This document shows, in pieces, positions 52,063 to 61,323 of a stretch of 64,000 nt of DNA (position 1 is its first letter; the number at the start of each line of letters is the position of its first letter). A program made the position numbers and the translations under genes. The notes beneath the pieces were generated by a model that saw nothing but the letters and a program-made list of their open reading frames with translations, did not search any database and was not told the DNA's origin. The stretch comes from a bacterium (GTDB lineage Bacteria; Bdellovibrionota_G; JALEGL01), in contig JALEGL010000009.1 in the NCBI GenBank assembly GCA_022763185.1, forward strand, positions 1 through 64,000. The letters run 5' to 3'.

Positions 52063-52578
52063 ATGTTTCAACGTCAGTATTTGGCTATGGTATTATGTCT
52101 GTGCTTTGCAGTTGCAGGTTTAAGTTCGTGTGGAAAAAAGAAAGCATCCGAGGTTGAGACACCTCCTACCGCTGAAGAACAAGCAAATGTAGAAGAAGAT
52201 GGCATGACAGAAGAAGCTGTTGATGCAGCAGCAGAAGGTATTTTGGCCAACATGCCTGTCATCTATTTTGAGTTTGATCAATCAACACTCAGTGCCGAAA
52301 GCAGAACGCTGTTGCAAGAAATTGCGGCTGCAATGAATGCACAAGACAACATCTCTTTAACCATTGAAGGCCATACCGATGAGCGTGGCAGCAATGAGTA
52401 TAACCTGGCTTTAGGTGAACGTCGTGCACGCAGTGTACAAGAGTACATTCAACGCTTAGGCATCTCAGCTGACCGCTTAACCCCTGTCAGTTATGGTGAA
52501 GAACGCCCTAGTGATCCAAGCACCGGTGAAGCCGCTTGGTCAAAAAACCGTAGAGTAGAATTTACTGTTTCACAATAG
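52063..52578 (+). CDS. pal: Peptidoglycan-associated lipoprotein Pal
   Basis: 171 residues from ATG 52063 (site AAGGGAGGATTC). Lipobox in VLCLCFAVAGLSSC, an acidic linker (EEQANVEEDGMTEEAVDAAAEG), then the OmpA-like peptidoglycan-binding domain (IYFEFDQSTLSAESRTLLQEI, IEGHTDERGSNEYNLALGERRARSVQEYI, YGEERPSDPSTGEAAWSKNRRVEF). It anchors the outer membrane to peptidoglycan as part of Tol-Pal. cpoB follows 300 bp later, but tolQRAB are not in the window. A strong terminator follows. Confidence 0.95.
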   Translation: MFQRQYLAMVLCLCFAVAGLSSCGKKKASEVETPPTAEEQANVEEDGMTEEAVDAAAEGILANMPVIYFEFDQSTLSAESRTLLQEIAAAMNAQDNISLTIEGHTDERGSNEYNLALGERRARSVQEYIQRLGISADRLTPVSYGEERPSDPSTGEAAWSKNRRVEFTVSQ

Positions 52579-52588
52579 CCTCAACTGT

Positions 52589-52626
52589 ACAAGGGTTTGC
52601 TTTCTTGCAAACCCTTGTATTGTTCT
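52589..52626 (+). terminator. Terminator-like hairpin after pal
   Basis: ACAAGGGTTTGC (52589-52600) pairs perfectly with GCAAACCCTTGT (52607-52618), 12 bp, then ATTGTTCTTT, an imperfect U-tract. Confidence 0.75.
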
Positions 52627-52696
52627 TTGAATATACCAAACATTTTTCTCTAAAATCTTTAAAAAATTTCTCACGCCACCTTGTAATCTTTATCAT

Positions 52697-52816
52697 TCAA
52701 TTGAGCCACTCCACAACTTCACCTTTGTAGAATTTAACTTTAAGACCTGCTTTAAAATACACGTATTGTTTGCTGTTATGATTAAATATATTTTTTAATT
52801 CTAAAAACAATAGACT
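52697..52816 (-). pseudogene. Remnant of a lost gene between pal and cpoB
   Basis: The minus strand reads LELKNIFNHNSKQYVYFKAG then LKVKFYKGEVVEWLN and a stop. There is a TGA 4 codons upstream and no ATG start. The YVYFKAG-x-KVKFYKGEVVEW pattern is typical of the end of a small beta-rich periplasmic protein, so this looks like the surviving C-terminus of a decayed gene. The rest of the 296-bp gap shows only the pal terminator and the cpoB upstream region. Confidence 0.4.
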
Positions 52817-52874
52817 TCACATTTTGTCCTATCTTCTTTAAACTGTAATAATCTAATGTAGGAGAAACATTGCT

Positions 52875-53648
52875 ATGACCATAAAATATTCTTTTAGTTT
52901 TTTTATCTTAATCACGCTAATGGCCCAAGCACAGCTATTTAGCAACAGCAAAAAAACTGATGAAAAAATTAAAAGCATGCAAAGTCAAATTGATCAAATC
53001 AATGCCTTTAACCAATCCAATGCGCAAAACCTTAATGAGGTCAAAGCCCTCAATGAAAAGTTTAAGCAGCATCAGGCCGACACCTCAGTATTAATTGAAA
53101 ATTTACGCAATGAGATTCAAATTCTCAAGGGTGAAATTGCTTTTTTCAAGCGACAAATGGAAATCTTTGAAGACAATCAAAAAAACTTTTTTAAAGATGC
53201 TCAGTTTCGTTTGAATGAAATGGAAAGCTCACCAAAAACCAACAGCCCCACTTCACCTGCCAACAAACCCGCACCCAAACAGTCTACTCAACAGGCTTAC
53301 GATCAAGCTTTAAGCTATTATCAAAAAGATAAAAATTATCCGCAAGCCATAACGGCCTTTGAAAATTTTATTCAGCTTTATCCAAAGCATAAACTCACAG
53401 CCAATGCTTATTACTGGATGGGAGAAAGCTATTTTGCCCTGGGCAAGTTTGCCAGGGCCATCAAAACCTTTGATGTTGTCACCAAAAAATACGCCAGCAG
53501 TAGCAAAAAATGTGCGGCCTTATTCATGCAAGGCAAAGGTTTTGAAGCCTTAAATAAAAGCAATGAAGCCAAGCTGTTTTACAGTGAAGTGGTGAGTCAA
53601 TGCCCTAACACCGACCTATCTAAAAAAGCCTCAAGCAATCTCAACTAA
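52875..53648 (+). CDS. cpoB: Cell division coordinator CpoB/YbgF, Tol-Pal associated
   Basis: 257 residues. Signal peptide (KYSFSFFILITLMAQAQLF), a long coiled coil (about 25-120, IKSMQSQIDQINAFNQSN), a proline linker, then three TPR-like repeats: QQAYDQALSYYQKDKNYPQAITAFENFIQLYPKHKLTANAYYWMGESYFALGKFARAIKTFDVVTKKYASSSKKCAALFMQGKGFEAL. It coordinates peptidoglycan synthesis with outer-membrane constriction. A ribosome site AGGAGAAACATTGCT precedes the ATG. Usual neighbour of pal. Confidence 0.92.
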   Translation: MTIKYSFSFFILITLMAQAQLFSNSKKTDEKIKSMQSQIDQINAFNQSNAQNLNEVKALNEKFKQHQADTSVLIENLRNEIQILKGEIAFFKRQMEIFEDNQKNFFKDAQFRLNEMESSPKTNSPTSPANKPAPKQSTQQAYDQALSYYQKDKNYPQAITAFENFIQLYPKHKLTANAYYWMGESYFALGKFARAIKTFDVVTKKYASSSKKCAALFMQGKGFEALNKSNEAKLFYSEVVSQCPNTDLSKKASSNLN

Positions 53649-53715
53649 GGTTGATGACGATAGCTCCTACACTAAAAAGTTTAAAAAATGGGCTTTGGGT
53701 TTTAAGACTGGTGTA

Positions 53716-53744
53716 TTGACATCTGGATCAATTCAACATATTCG
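53716..53744 (+). promoter_or_regulatory. Predicted promoter of tsaD (leaderless type)
   Basis: Consensus TTGACA (53716-53721), 17-bp spacer, TATTCG (53739-53744), then 6 bases to the ATG at 53751; no Shine-Dalgarno sequence. Confidence 0.5.
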
Positions 53745-53750
53745 CACAGC

Positions 53751-54755
53751 ATGAACGTTCTTGGTATAGAAAGCTCTTGTGATGAAACGGCGGCAGCTGT
53801 TTTAAAAGATGGGCAGGAGATTTTATCTTCTGTCATTGTGAGTCAATTCGATGACCATGAAATTTTTGGCGGTGTGGTTCCTGAGCTAGCTTCTCGTAGT
53901 CATGTCAAAGCCATCTACCCTGTTATTGAAAAAGCCTTATCTGATGCAAACTTATCTCTTAAAGATATAGACGGCATTGCTGTTACGCAAGGGCCTGGTC
54001 TCATTGGCTCCCTTTTGGTGGGCTATACTTTTGCCAAAAGCTTGGCTTTTGCCAACGATATTCCTTTTGTGGGGGTACACCATATTGAAGGTCACTTGGC
54101 TTCAGCCATGATGTTAACGCAAGATCAACATTACCCTGCCCTTGGCCTAGTCGTTTCTGGTGGGCACTCGCATATCTACTATATTCAAGAACCCGGACAC
54201 TATGAGCTAGTGGGCTATACCCGAGATGATGCGGTGGGTGAAGCTTTTGATAAAGCTGCTCAAATTTTAAACCTTGGTTTTCCCGGTGGACCGGCCATTG
54301 AAAAAGCTGCCCGTGAAGGTAACAATAAATTTGTAAAATTTCCCCGCACCAAACTTGAACAAAACTCCAAAGCCTATGAATACAGCTTTAGTGGCATCAA
54401 AACTTCTTTGGCCTACCATGTTAGAGACCATCAGGATCATTTACAGCAGCACACACATGACTTGGCCGCCAGTTTTCAACAAGCTTTGATCGATATGATT
54501 CTCTATCCTTTAGACTTTGCCATTAAAGATCTAGCCCCAAAATCCCTCTTATTGTGTGGCGGCGTAGCACGCAACACTTTATTAAGAGAGTCGCTTGCTA
54601 ACTTTTCTAAACAACATCAACTTGATTTTTTTGTTCCAGATTTTCAATTGTGCACGGATAATGCTGTCATGATTGCTGCTGCGGGAGACCCAAAGCTTAA
54701 GCAAGGGCAAAGCGATGGTTTTGATCAAGCGCCCAAAGCCAGCATGCTGTTTTAA
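53751..54755 (+). CDS. tsaD: tRNA threonylcarbamoyladenosine biosynthesis protein TsaD
   Basis: 334 residues of the Kae1/Qri7 ASKHA family: N-terminal GIESSCDETAAAVLKDG, metal-binding histidines in GVHHIEGHLASA, VVSGGHSHIYY, EAFDKAAQILNLGFPGGPAIEKAA and the later LLCGGVARNTLLRESL and CTDNAVMIAAAG. With TsaB, TsaE and TsaC it makes t6A37 in ANN-decoding tRNAs. It is followed 6 bp later by rsmA. Confidence 0.97.
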   Translation: MNVLGIESSCDETAAAVLKDGQEILSSVIVSQFDDHEIFGGVVPELASRSHVKAIYPVIEKALSDANLSLKDIDGIAVTQGPGLIGSLLVGYTFAKSLAFANDIPFVGVHHIEGHLASAMMLTQDQHYPALGLVVSGGHSHIYYIQEPGHYELVGYTRDDAVGEAFDKAAQILNLGFPGGPAIEKAAREGNNKFVKFPRTKLEQNSKAYEYSFSGIKTSLAYHVRDHQDHLQQHTHDLAASFQQALIDMILYPLDFAIKDLAPKSLLLCGGVARNTLLRESLANFSKQHQLDFFVPDFQLCTDNAVMIAAAGDPKLKQGQSDGFDQAPKASMLF

Positions 54756-54761
54756 ACAACC

Positions 54762-55580
54762 GTGGAAAACCCTAAAAAAATATTGGAACGTCTGGGCACA
54801 TGGCCAAAAAAAAAGCTAGGACAAAATTTTTTGGTTAACCTTGCCTCCGCTGAAAAAATTTATCGCTTTGCAGACCCAACACCAAACTGTCCTGTTATAG
54901 AAATTGGTCCTGGCTTGGGCGCCATGACCGAAGTCATTTTAAATCAAAACCATCCTTTTTTATGCATTGAAAAAGACAAAGACCTTGTTCCTTTTTTAAA
55001 TCAGCATTTTTCATCCTTTAAAAATTTTCATTGCCTTGAGCATGATATTTTAACGTGGGATTTTGATTTTTCTCCTTATTCCAAGGACAAAGAAAAACCT
55101 TGGGTTATTGCCAACTTACCATATTCCATTACCACCCCCATCATTGAGACCCTATTTGATCAGCGTGAGCATCTGGGAAGTTTATGTTTTTTATTGCAAC
55201 GAGAATTTGTTGAACGCATCTGCGCCCAAGAAAACACCAAAAACTATGGCCGCTTGAGCGTTTGGTTGCAATGCTATTATGATGTTGAAGCCGGTCCAAT
55301 TATCCCGCCCACATCGTTTCATCCAAGACCCAAAGTCGATTCCCGTCTGGTTAAACTGACCCCTAAAAAAACAAACCTTTTACAAAAACACAAAATCAAA
55401 GACGATGAGGCCTTTTTTGCCTTGATCAAAACCGTCTTTTCTCAACGCCGTAAAATGCTGCGCAGCACTTTAAAACAGGGACAGTTTAACCTTGATAAAA
55501 TTGATCCAAAGCTACTACAACAAAGACCCGAAACACTCAGCCTGACCGATTTTTTTAAGCTTTATCAAGCTCTACTCTAG
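54762..55580 (+). CDS. rsmA: 16S rRNA (adenine(1518)-N(6)/adenine(1519)-N(6))-dimethyltransferase
   Basis: 272 residues with GTG start 6 bp behind tsaD. Motif set: KKLGQNFLVN, SAM motif IEIGPGLGAMTEVIL, catalytic NLPY in WVIANLPYSITTPI, and the C-terminal FHPRPKVDSRLVKL and FSQRRKMLRSTL segments. It dimethylates two adjacent adenines near the 3' end of 16S rRNA late in 30S assembly. Length fits. Confidence 0.96.
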   Translation: MENPKKILERLGTWPKKKLGQNFLVNLASAEKIYRFADPTPNCPVIEIGPGLGAMTEVILNQNHPFLCIEKDKDLVPFLNQHFSSFKNFHCLEHDILTWDFDFSPYSKDKEKPWVIANLPYSITTPIIETLFDQREHLGSLCFLLQREFVERICAQENTKNYGRLSVWLQCYYDVEAGPIIPPTSFHPRPKVDSRLVKLTPKKTNLLQKHKIKDDEAFFALIKTVFSQRRKMLRSTLKQGQFNLDKIDPKLLQQRPETLSLTDFFKLYQALL

Positions 55581-55767
55581 GAATACTGGCATGTGGTTTT
55601 TACTTGAGTATCTCCTGACCCTTTAATGGTAGCCTAGAAAAATTTTTATCCATTCAGTTGTTCTTTTGTGTGAAGTGAACACCCTTTTCCGTCAAGCAGC
55701 GCACAGCGCTTTGCGTCTTTGTGCTCCTGACAAAAACTCACTATTTCCGTGACGCCATAGGTTTGTA

Positions 55768-56409
55768 GTGATAACCATAAACTTAGTGAAAGGAAAGTAC
55801 ATTGCAATTGAAGGGCCCATAGGAGTGGGTAAAAGTCAGCTGGTTTCTGCCTTGGCAGAGAGACTTTCTGCTCAAACCATCAAAGACACGGACAACCCCT
55901 TTTTACCGTCTTTTTACAATAACATGGAAAAATACGCCTTTCAGGTTCAGCTTTTTTTCCTGATGTCCCGTTTTCAACAACAGGTGGATTGCACACAGCC
56001 GGATTTATTCTCTCAGTACACCCTGTGTGATTATTTATTTCACAAAGATCGTCTGTTTGCTTCTTTAACTTTGGAACCGCAAGAGTTTGCTTTGTATGAA
56101 AAAGTTTATGGGCTGCTCAAAGGCACAGCCGCCAAACCAGACTTGGTAATTTACTTGCAAGCCAGCACCGATAGCCTGCTCAAACGCATTGCTCAAAAAG
56201 ATGAAGACTTAGCGCTGCTTTTACCCAAGGCTTATTTAGAAAAAGTGGTGCATGCTTTTCAAACCTTCTTTTTTCATTTTTCCCTGTGTCCGGTCATTGT
56301 CTGCAACACCGATAAAAATGATTTTGAAAACAATCCCGACAACCTTGACTTGTTGCTTAGAAAAATAGCTGAAGTAAAATCGGGCTTGAACTATCTTAAC
56401 TTGGATTAA
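55768..56409 (+). CDS. Deoxynucleoside kinase family protein
   Basis: 213 residues. P-loop KYIAIEGPIGVGKSQLVSALAERL, the family's EKYAFQVQLFFLMSRFQQ helix, DYLFHKDRLFASLTL (the ERS-like region shifted to KDR) and DLVIYLQASTDSLLKRIAQKDED. This matches bacterial deoxyadenosine/deoxyguanosine kinases, which salvage purine deoxynucleosides. The GTG at 55768 is used here; another GTG at 55786 (VKGKYIAIEG) is equally possible. The next gene follows by 5 bp. Confidence 0.88.
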   Translation: MITINLVKGKYIAIEGPIGVGKSQLVSALAERLSAQTIKDTDNPFLPSFYNNMEKYAFQVQLFFLMSRFQQQVDCTQPDLFSQYTLCDYLFHKDRLFASLTLEPQEFALYEKVYGLLKGTAAKPDLVIYLQASTDSLLKRIAQKDEDLALLLPKAYLEKVVHAFQTFFFHFSLCPVIVCNTDKNDFENNPDNLDLLLRKIAEVKSGLNYLNLD

Positions 56410-56414
56410 ATAAG

Positions 56415-56804
56415 ATGGATCTAAAAAAAGTAAAAAGTGACCGGTTATTTTTACCTTTTATCCTTACGACCGCTTTTTCTTATGTCCCTTCATTTATTGA
56501 TGTATTTCAAAGTTATGTATCATGGCTTGACCTTCTTGGTAATATTTATGCTGTTATTACAGCAGCTCTTTTGCTTGCCTACCTAGCCTTTACATTAACC
56601 CCTAAACCTAAGGTTGCTTCAGGCATCAAGTCCATAATCAAGCTTGTTAACCTTCTACTGATCCTTGCTGCATCATTCACTGTTCTGTACACTTTTGTTC
56701 TTATTGCTCAAGGCAGAAGCACTGCGTTTGGTCCATTTTTCCCCATCGTCGCTATGTCTGTCCTTTTTGCTGTTCGATTAAAGCTTAAAACTCTCTACTC
56801 TTAA
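56415..56804 (+). CDS. Small polytopic membrane protein
   Basis: 129 residues with four hydrophobic segments (LFLPFILTTAFSYVPSFIDV; LLGNIYAVITAALLLAYLAF; LVNLLLILAASFTVLYTFVLI; FFPIVAMSVLFAVRL). A polar, basic N-terminus; unknown family. It begins 5 bp after the deoxynucleoside kinase gene and so is probably co-transcribed with it. Confidence 0.7.
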   Translation: MDLKKVKSDRLFLPFILTTAFSYVPSFIDVFQSYVSWLDLLGNIYAVITAALLLAYLAFTLTPKPKVASGIKSIIKLVNLLLILAASFTVLYTFVLIAQGRSTAFGPFFPIVAMSVLFAVRLKLKTLYS

Positions 56805-56990
56805 ACATATAAAAATATCAACAAGCTTAGAAAACGGTTTGAATTTTTTTGCAGTTATTCATTTTGCATGGCGTATACAAAACCAAGACTTGCACACAAC
56901 AATAGCCTTATGATTGGTGACAAAAAATAAGGTCTTAGCTTTTGTATGAAATAACTTTATGCTTTTTTTTTTGCATGCTAAAAGCCGGGG

Positions 56991-58259
56991 ATGAGCAGCA
57001 ATATTAGACAAATTACTCCCAGACAAATTTTAGATTCTCGTGGCAACCCTACCATTGAAGTGGATGTTATTTTAGACTCCGGTCATATGGGCAGAGCTGC
57101 CGTGCCTTCAGGTGCCTCAACAGGCAGCAAAGAAGCCCTGGAGTTGCGTGATGGGGGAGATGCCTACATGGGAAAAGCTGTGGGCAAAGCCATCAATAAT
57201 ATTGTTGAACACATCACACCAAAACTGATTGACATGAATGCGCTTGAGCAAAGTAAAGTCGATCAATGCATGTTAGACTTGGATGGCACAGAAAATAAAT
57301 CGAATATCGGCGCCAATGCCATCTTAGGTGTATCCTTGGCTGTGGCCAAAGCCGCTGCTCATTTTAAACATGTACCCTTATTTACTTACTTAGGTGGAAA
57401 ACAAGCCAATACTTTGCCTTTACCTTTGATGAATGTTCTTAACGGTGGTCAACATGCAGACAATGCTTTGGACATCCAAGAGTTTATGCTGGCACCACAC
57501 GGTTTTGATAGCTTTTCAAAAGCCTTACAGGCGGGTGCAGAAACCTTTCAGCATTTGAAAAAAATCCTGCATGACAACAAACTTTCCACCAACGTGGGGG
57601 ATGAAGGTGGCTTTGCCCCTAACATTGATACTCAACAAGCTTTAGAATTCTTATTGCAAGCCATTGATACAGCCGGCTATACCGCTGGCAAACATATTTC
57701 TTTGGCCTTGGATGTGGCTGCATCAGAAATGTATAAAGATGGCAACTATGTCATGTTCAAGTCCAATCAAGAGCAAAAAAGCACAGAACAAATGATTGCC
57801 TGGTATCAAGAATTAACCAGCAACTACCCTATCATTTCTATTGAAGACCCATTGGATGAAAACGATTGGTCAGGTTGGCAAACCCTACAAAGCCAATTGG
57901 GAGAAAAAGTACAACTGGTGGGAGACGATATTTTTGTCACCAACCCCAAGCTTTTACAAAAAGGCATTGATGAAAAAAGTGCCAATGCCATTCTGATCAA
58001 ACTGAATCAAATTGGTACTCTCAGTGAAACTTTAGAGTGCATTGATTTGGCCCAAGAAAACGAATGGGGTACGGTGATTTCTCACCGTTCTGGTGAAACA
58101 GAAGACACCTTTATTGCAGATCTTGCTGTAGCCACAAGCGCTGGCCAAATCAAAACCGGTTCCTTAAGCCGTGCCGATAGAACAGCAAAATATAACCAGC
58201 TTCTACGTATTGAGCAACAGCTAGGTGATAAAGCCAACTACGCTCAAATAAAAAAGTAA
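56991..58259 (+). CDS. eno: Enolase
   Basis: 422 residues: N-terminal [21 protein letters not shown], the metal aspartates and glutamates in [10 protein letters not shown] and [12 protein letters not shown] and [10 protein letters not shown], lysine in [14 protein letters not shown], and signature [45 protein letters not shown]. It converts 2-phosphoglycerate to phosphoenolpyruvate. A GGGG directly before the ATG is too close for a classical ribosome site. Confidence 0.98.
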   Translation: MSSNIRQITPRQILDSRGNPTIEVDVILDSGHMGRAAVPSGASTGSKEALELRDGGDAYMGKAVGKAINNIVEHITPKLIDMNALEQSKVDQCMLDLDGTENKSNIGANAILGVSLAVAKAAAHFKHVPLFTYLGGKQANTLPLPLMNVLNGGQHADNALDIQEFMLAPHGFDSFSKALQAGAETFQHLKKILHDNKLSTNVGDEGGFAPNIDTQQALEFLLQAIDTAGYTAGKHISLALDVAASEMYKDGNYVMFKSNQEQKSTEQMIAWYQELTSNYPIISIEDPLDENDWSGWQTLQSQLGEKVQLVGDDIFVTNPKLLQKGIDEKSANAILIKLNQIGTLSETLECIDLAQENEWGTVISHRSGETEDTFIADLAVATSAGQIKTGSLSRADRTAKYNQLLRIEQQLGDKANYAQIKK

Positions 58260-58545
58260 AAAAACAAGCTTACTGTTTAGAAAAGTATTTTTAACCATTC
58301 TGGGTCGAGTTGATTTATCACCAAGCATGGATACGTTCTGCAGATATTTTTTATCAACTGCAGACTTGAAATTTTTCGTCACTGTAAATTTGATCTAAGC
58401 TCTTTCAGGCAGTTATTCCATTCCAACGACCTTGATCATGAACTAGAAATCGGTTTGGATTTTATCTTGTTACCCTTGGATCTATGACGCATATTGAAAA
58501 ATAGATTTGAATTTTTAGTTAAGCCTATGCTAAACAGAGTTTGAA
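58260..58545. other. 286-bp gap behind enolase, nothing convincing
   Basis: It contains a direct repeat of CTGCAG 14 bp apart (around 58338 and 58358) and one 57-codon plus-strand open stretch without a start. No terminator hairpin with a T-run is evident after enolase. Confidence 0.3.
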
Positions 58546-59730
58546 ATGAGATGTTTAAAAAAAAATACCCCCATTTTATTTTTCCTGAGCTTTGGATTTT
58601 TCATTCACTCAACAACTCTTCATGCACACGGTTTTGGGAAAGCAACTGCTGTGTGTCATCCTCATAACATTTATCAGTTTGAACAATTGCATATTCCTTA
58701 TTTTACTTATTATAAAATATCTTCTTTCATCAGTGCCAACAACGATGATGCCATCCTTGAAAAATGGTTACAACATAACCGAGTTGAAACCTTTACGGGT
58801 GAACACGCCATGATGCTTCCTAAAGAATGTGTAGTTTCTGCTATTCAAGCTTGTCAAGCACTTGGTATTGCTGCATTTTGGATGAACAGTCAGAAATACA
58901 GAACCGACCCAAACACCTTATCGCAATTGATCAAGGAGTTTTTTGTTATTCACCATCCTTTTTCGCCTGTTTATTTTTCTCCAGATCAAAGTCAACGTGT
59001 TCGAGACTTTCCAAACTTTGACCATTTGGATCAATATCGATCGCAATTTTCTATCCATCTGACCCATTTAACTTGTTCTCAAACCCATGAATTTGAGGAC
59101 GTAAAACAAGAGCAATTGGCAATGCCTGTTATTAGTAAAAAAGCCAATCCTGTATTGGATGAGAACAATCGCCTAAATTATGAGGCTTTATCTGCCATGT
59201 CTGATCTTGAGCTGGCTGAACGTTTAAATCAGGAAATTGAACAAGCCCAAAGCAACGGCATATTGATTCTTATTGACCAAGAAGATATTGACGGGGCCCC
59301 AATTTTTGCCATATCTGATCATGGTGTTGATATTCTTTATCCATTGGCTAAAAACATTCGTGCTTATCGGGGTATTGCATCAATAAAAAACCTTGTTCAA
59401 TTGGTAGATGCTGCCATTGAACAGGGAATGCAGGGTCGTTACACTGACTGGCTAAAACTCAAACAACAACGCTCTCAAGCAAAAGCCATGGCTTTAAGCT
59501 TTGGAGGAGCACTTATGGTTGTAAGTGGAGGAGGTACTGGGGCTTTACTGTTTTCATCTATGCGTCTACCTTTGGATGATCAAGTCAATAACAATCCCAG
59601 TTCGCTGTATCATCTTAAATCTCGGCCACAGATTGTAAAAAGAATTTTAGCCAAAGAGCATATTCGAAAAACTATTGTTCACTACACACTTTTACTTAAT
59701 GCAGCAAACCACTCTTTTAAATGCCCTTAA
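58546..59730 (+). CDS. Secreted or membrane-bound protein of unknown function
   Basis: 394 residues. N-terminal hydrophobic stretch NTPILFFLSFGFFIHSTTLHA serves as signal or anchor. The first ~170 residues are aromatic and histidine-rich (ATAVCHPHNIYQFEQLHIPYF). A central region has YEALSAMSDLELAERLNQEIEQAQSNGILILIDQEDIDGAPIF. A second membrane segment lies near the end (AMALSFGGALMVVSGGGTGALLF). Not recognised; the two halves could be separate domains. Confidence 0.65.
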   Translation: MRCLKKNTPILFFLSFGFFIHSTTLHAHGFGKATAVCHPHNIYQFEQLHIPYFTYYKISSFISANNDDAILEKWLQHNRVETFTGEHAMMLPKECVVSAIQACQALGIAAFWMNSQKYRTDPNTLSQLIKEFFVIHHPFSPVYFSPDQSQRVRDFPNFDHLDQYRSQFSIHLTHLTCSQTHEFEDVKQEQLAMPVISKKANPVLDENNRLNYEALSAMSDLELAERLNQEIEQAQSNGILILIDQEDIDGAPIFAISDHGVDILYPLAKNIRAYRGIASIKNLVQLVDAAIEQGMQGRYTDWLKLKQQRSQAKAMALSFGGALMVVSGGGTGALLFSSMRLPLDDQVNNNPSSLYHLKSRPQIVKRILAKEHIRKTIVHYTLLLNAANHSFKCP

Positions 59731-59761
59731 TGCATTTGCTGTTTGTGGTTTCTGTTAAGCT

Positions 59762-60297
59762 TTATGCAGGACATACCAGACGAGTTACCCAGGACAGATA
59801 GTGCGGAGTTCTGCTAAAATAAGTATTGTAGTAGACATTAAAAAAACATTCATTGCGACCCTTTATCCTCAAAAAATAAGAACCTTCATAAGTACTTATA
59901 CAATCTATGTTAAAGCTACGATTATCTAAACTGAATTGGCCCTCTGTTTCTGGATATGAAAAATAAAAATACAAGGGCTCACCAGAAACATTGGGCAAAT
60001 AGTGTTGTGTAAGTTCAATGTGGTCAAAGTATTCTAAAATTTGATCTTGTTGCTCTTTTGAAAAGCCCGATAAATTGATGGATATTTTTTTTCTTGATAC
60101 ATGCTTGAAAAAAAAACATCACGCAGACGAGGTTTCTCTTTAACGTTAATGCTCGATATATCCTTTGCCATGAGGTAATCTTCTTGACTTGGCCACATAG
60201 GTTGATTGGTTTCAAGATCAAGTCCTTGGATAACCTGCTGAGCAAAACCTAACTGTACAAAAACAATACTGATGAGCATTAAAGTATTTTTTAACAT
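59762..60297 (-). pseudogene. Secreted-protein gene interrupted by a frameshift in a poly-A run
   Basis: Minus strand from ATG 60297: signal peptide LKNTLMLISIVFVQLGFAQ, then VIQGLDLETNQPMWPSQED, KPRLRDVFFSSMYQEK. At a run of eight A (about 60091-60098) the reading frame must shift by -1 to continue KISINLSGFSKEQQDQILEY into a well-formed C-terminal part (PLYFYFSYPETEGQFSLDNR, ISTYEGSYFLRIKGRNECFFNVYYN, TRLVCPA). One extra A would restore the frame. It may be a real mutation, phase-variable slippage, ribosomal frameshifting or a homopolymer sequencing error. Confidence 0.75.
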
Positions 60298-60495
60298 TAT
60301 TGTGTTTTCCCTTTGCTCCAAATGTTGCAGTGACGTAACGGGTTTATTTCTTTATTGTAGATTATAGAAATTTTTAACCGGCAAAATAATTTCAATCTTA
60401 TGACAGATAAGAGTAAAACACACAAGAAGTGCATTCATCTCCAAAAAAAGTCTATTTTCTAGCGTGCGTTACTGGATTGTGCAACATTGATAAAG

Positions 60496-61323
60496 ATGCA
60501 TCAATTTAAAGTCTCTCTCTACAATAACAGTTATGCTCTATCTGGCATAAAAAATAGCGCACAAGAACCTGAGATCATTGCCCTTCATGGTTGGTTGGAC
60601 AATGCCATGAGTTTTGTGCCTTTGATGCAGGCTTTACCGCAATACTCCATACATGCTTTGGATCTTCCGGGTCACGGTAAGAGTGTCCATCTTCCACAAA
60701 TAATTCCCGCATACTCCATGACACAAGCGGCATTTATTTTAAATGAATATTTTAAGACTTTAACAAAACCCATTGTACTGATGGGTCACTCATTGGGTGC
60801 TGGTTTGGCCAGCCTTGTTGCGGTACTCTTCCCAGAAAAAATTAAAGCTTTGCTGCTCTTAGACAATGTCATCCCCATTCCCAATGATGACTTGGCCATG
60901 ATTTCCTTAAAACAATTGACCCAAACAAAACACAGAACACAACGCACTTACACTACTGTAGATGCTGCTGTTCAAGCGCGTTGCAAATACGGAGTGACAC
61001 CAGATATTGCAAAACTTTTAGCGCAACGTTCAGTTTCACAAAATGAACACGGGCAATATTATTGGCATCACGACATACGCTTAACCCAAAACTCTTTGAG
61101 TTATTTTACCACACCTGATGTAAAAGACATTGTAAAGCAGATTCAACAACCGGTTTTGTATATTCATGGGGACTGGGACTACCGCTATCAAGAGCGCCTG
61201 CGAGCCGCGCAATCTTTAAAAAATGTTAAGATTGTTAAAATATCAGGCGATCATTATTTTCACATGACAAACATTGCTGCTTTTAAAACGCCTTTAAAGC
61301 AGTTTGTTGATTTGCATCTTTAA
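60496..61323 (+). CDS. Alpha/beta hydrolase
   Basis: 275 residues from ATG 60496 (the frame also has a TTG at 60487). Catalytic elements: oxyanion region IIALHGWLDNAMSFVPLM, nucleophile in LMGHSLGAGLAS, aspartate in YIHGDWDYR and histidine in ISGDHYFHMT. It resembles MEST/serine-hydrolase-like small esterases. Substrate unknown. It overlaps the convergent TRAP permease gene by 4 bp. Confidence 0.88.
   Translation: MHQFKVSLYNNSYALSGIKNSAQEPEIIALHGWLDNAMSFVPLMQALPQYSIHALDLPGHGKSVHLPQIIPAYSMTQAAFILNEYFKTLTKPIVLMGHSLGAGLASLVAVLFPEKIKALLLLDNVIPIPNDDLAMISLKQLTQTKHRTQRTYTTVDAAVQARCKYGVTPDIAKLLAQRSVSQNEHGQYYWHHDIRLTQNSLSYFTTPDVKDIVKQIQQPVLYIHGDWDYRYQERLRAAQSLKNVKIVKISGDHYFHMTNIAAFKTPLKQFVDLHL

Noticed and set aside
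55660-55745. Possible third copy of the 118-bp element upstream of the deoxynucleoside kinase
   Set aside because: Only short AGCGC/AAAAACTC-like similarities could be matched; the terminal inverted repeat and the internal GAGCATTTTGAGCGA block are missing.
58335-58505. 57-codon open stretch behind enolase as a gene remnant
   Set aside because: No start codon and no recognisable protein pattern; a stretch of this length is expected by chance in AT-rich DNA.
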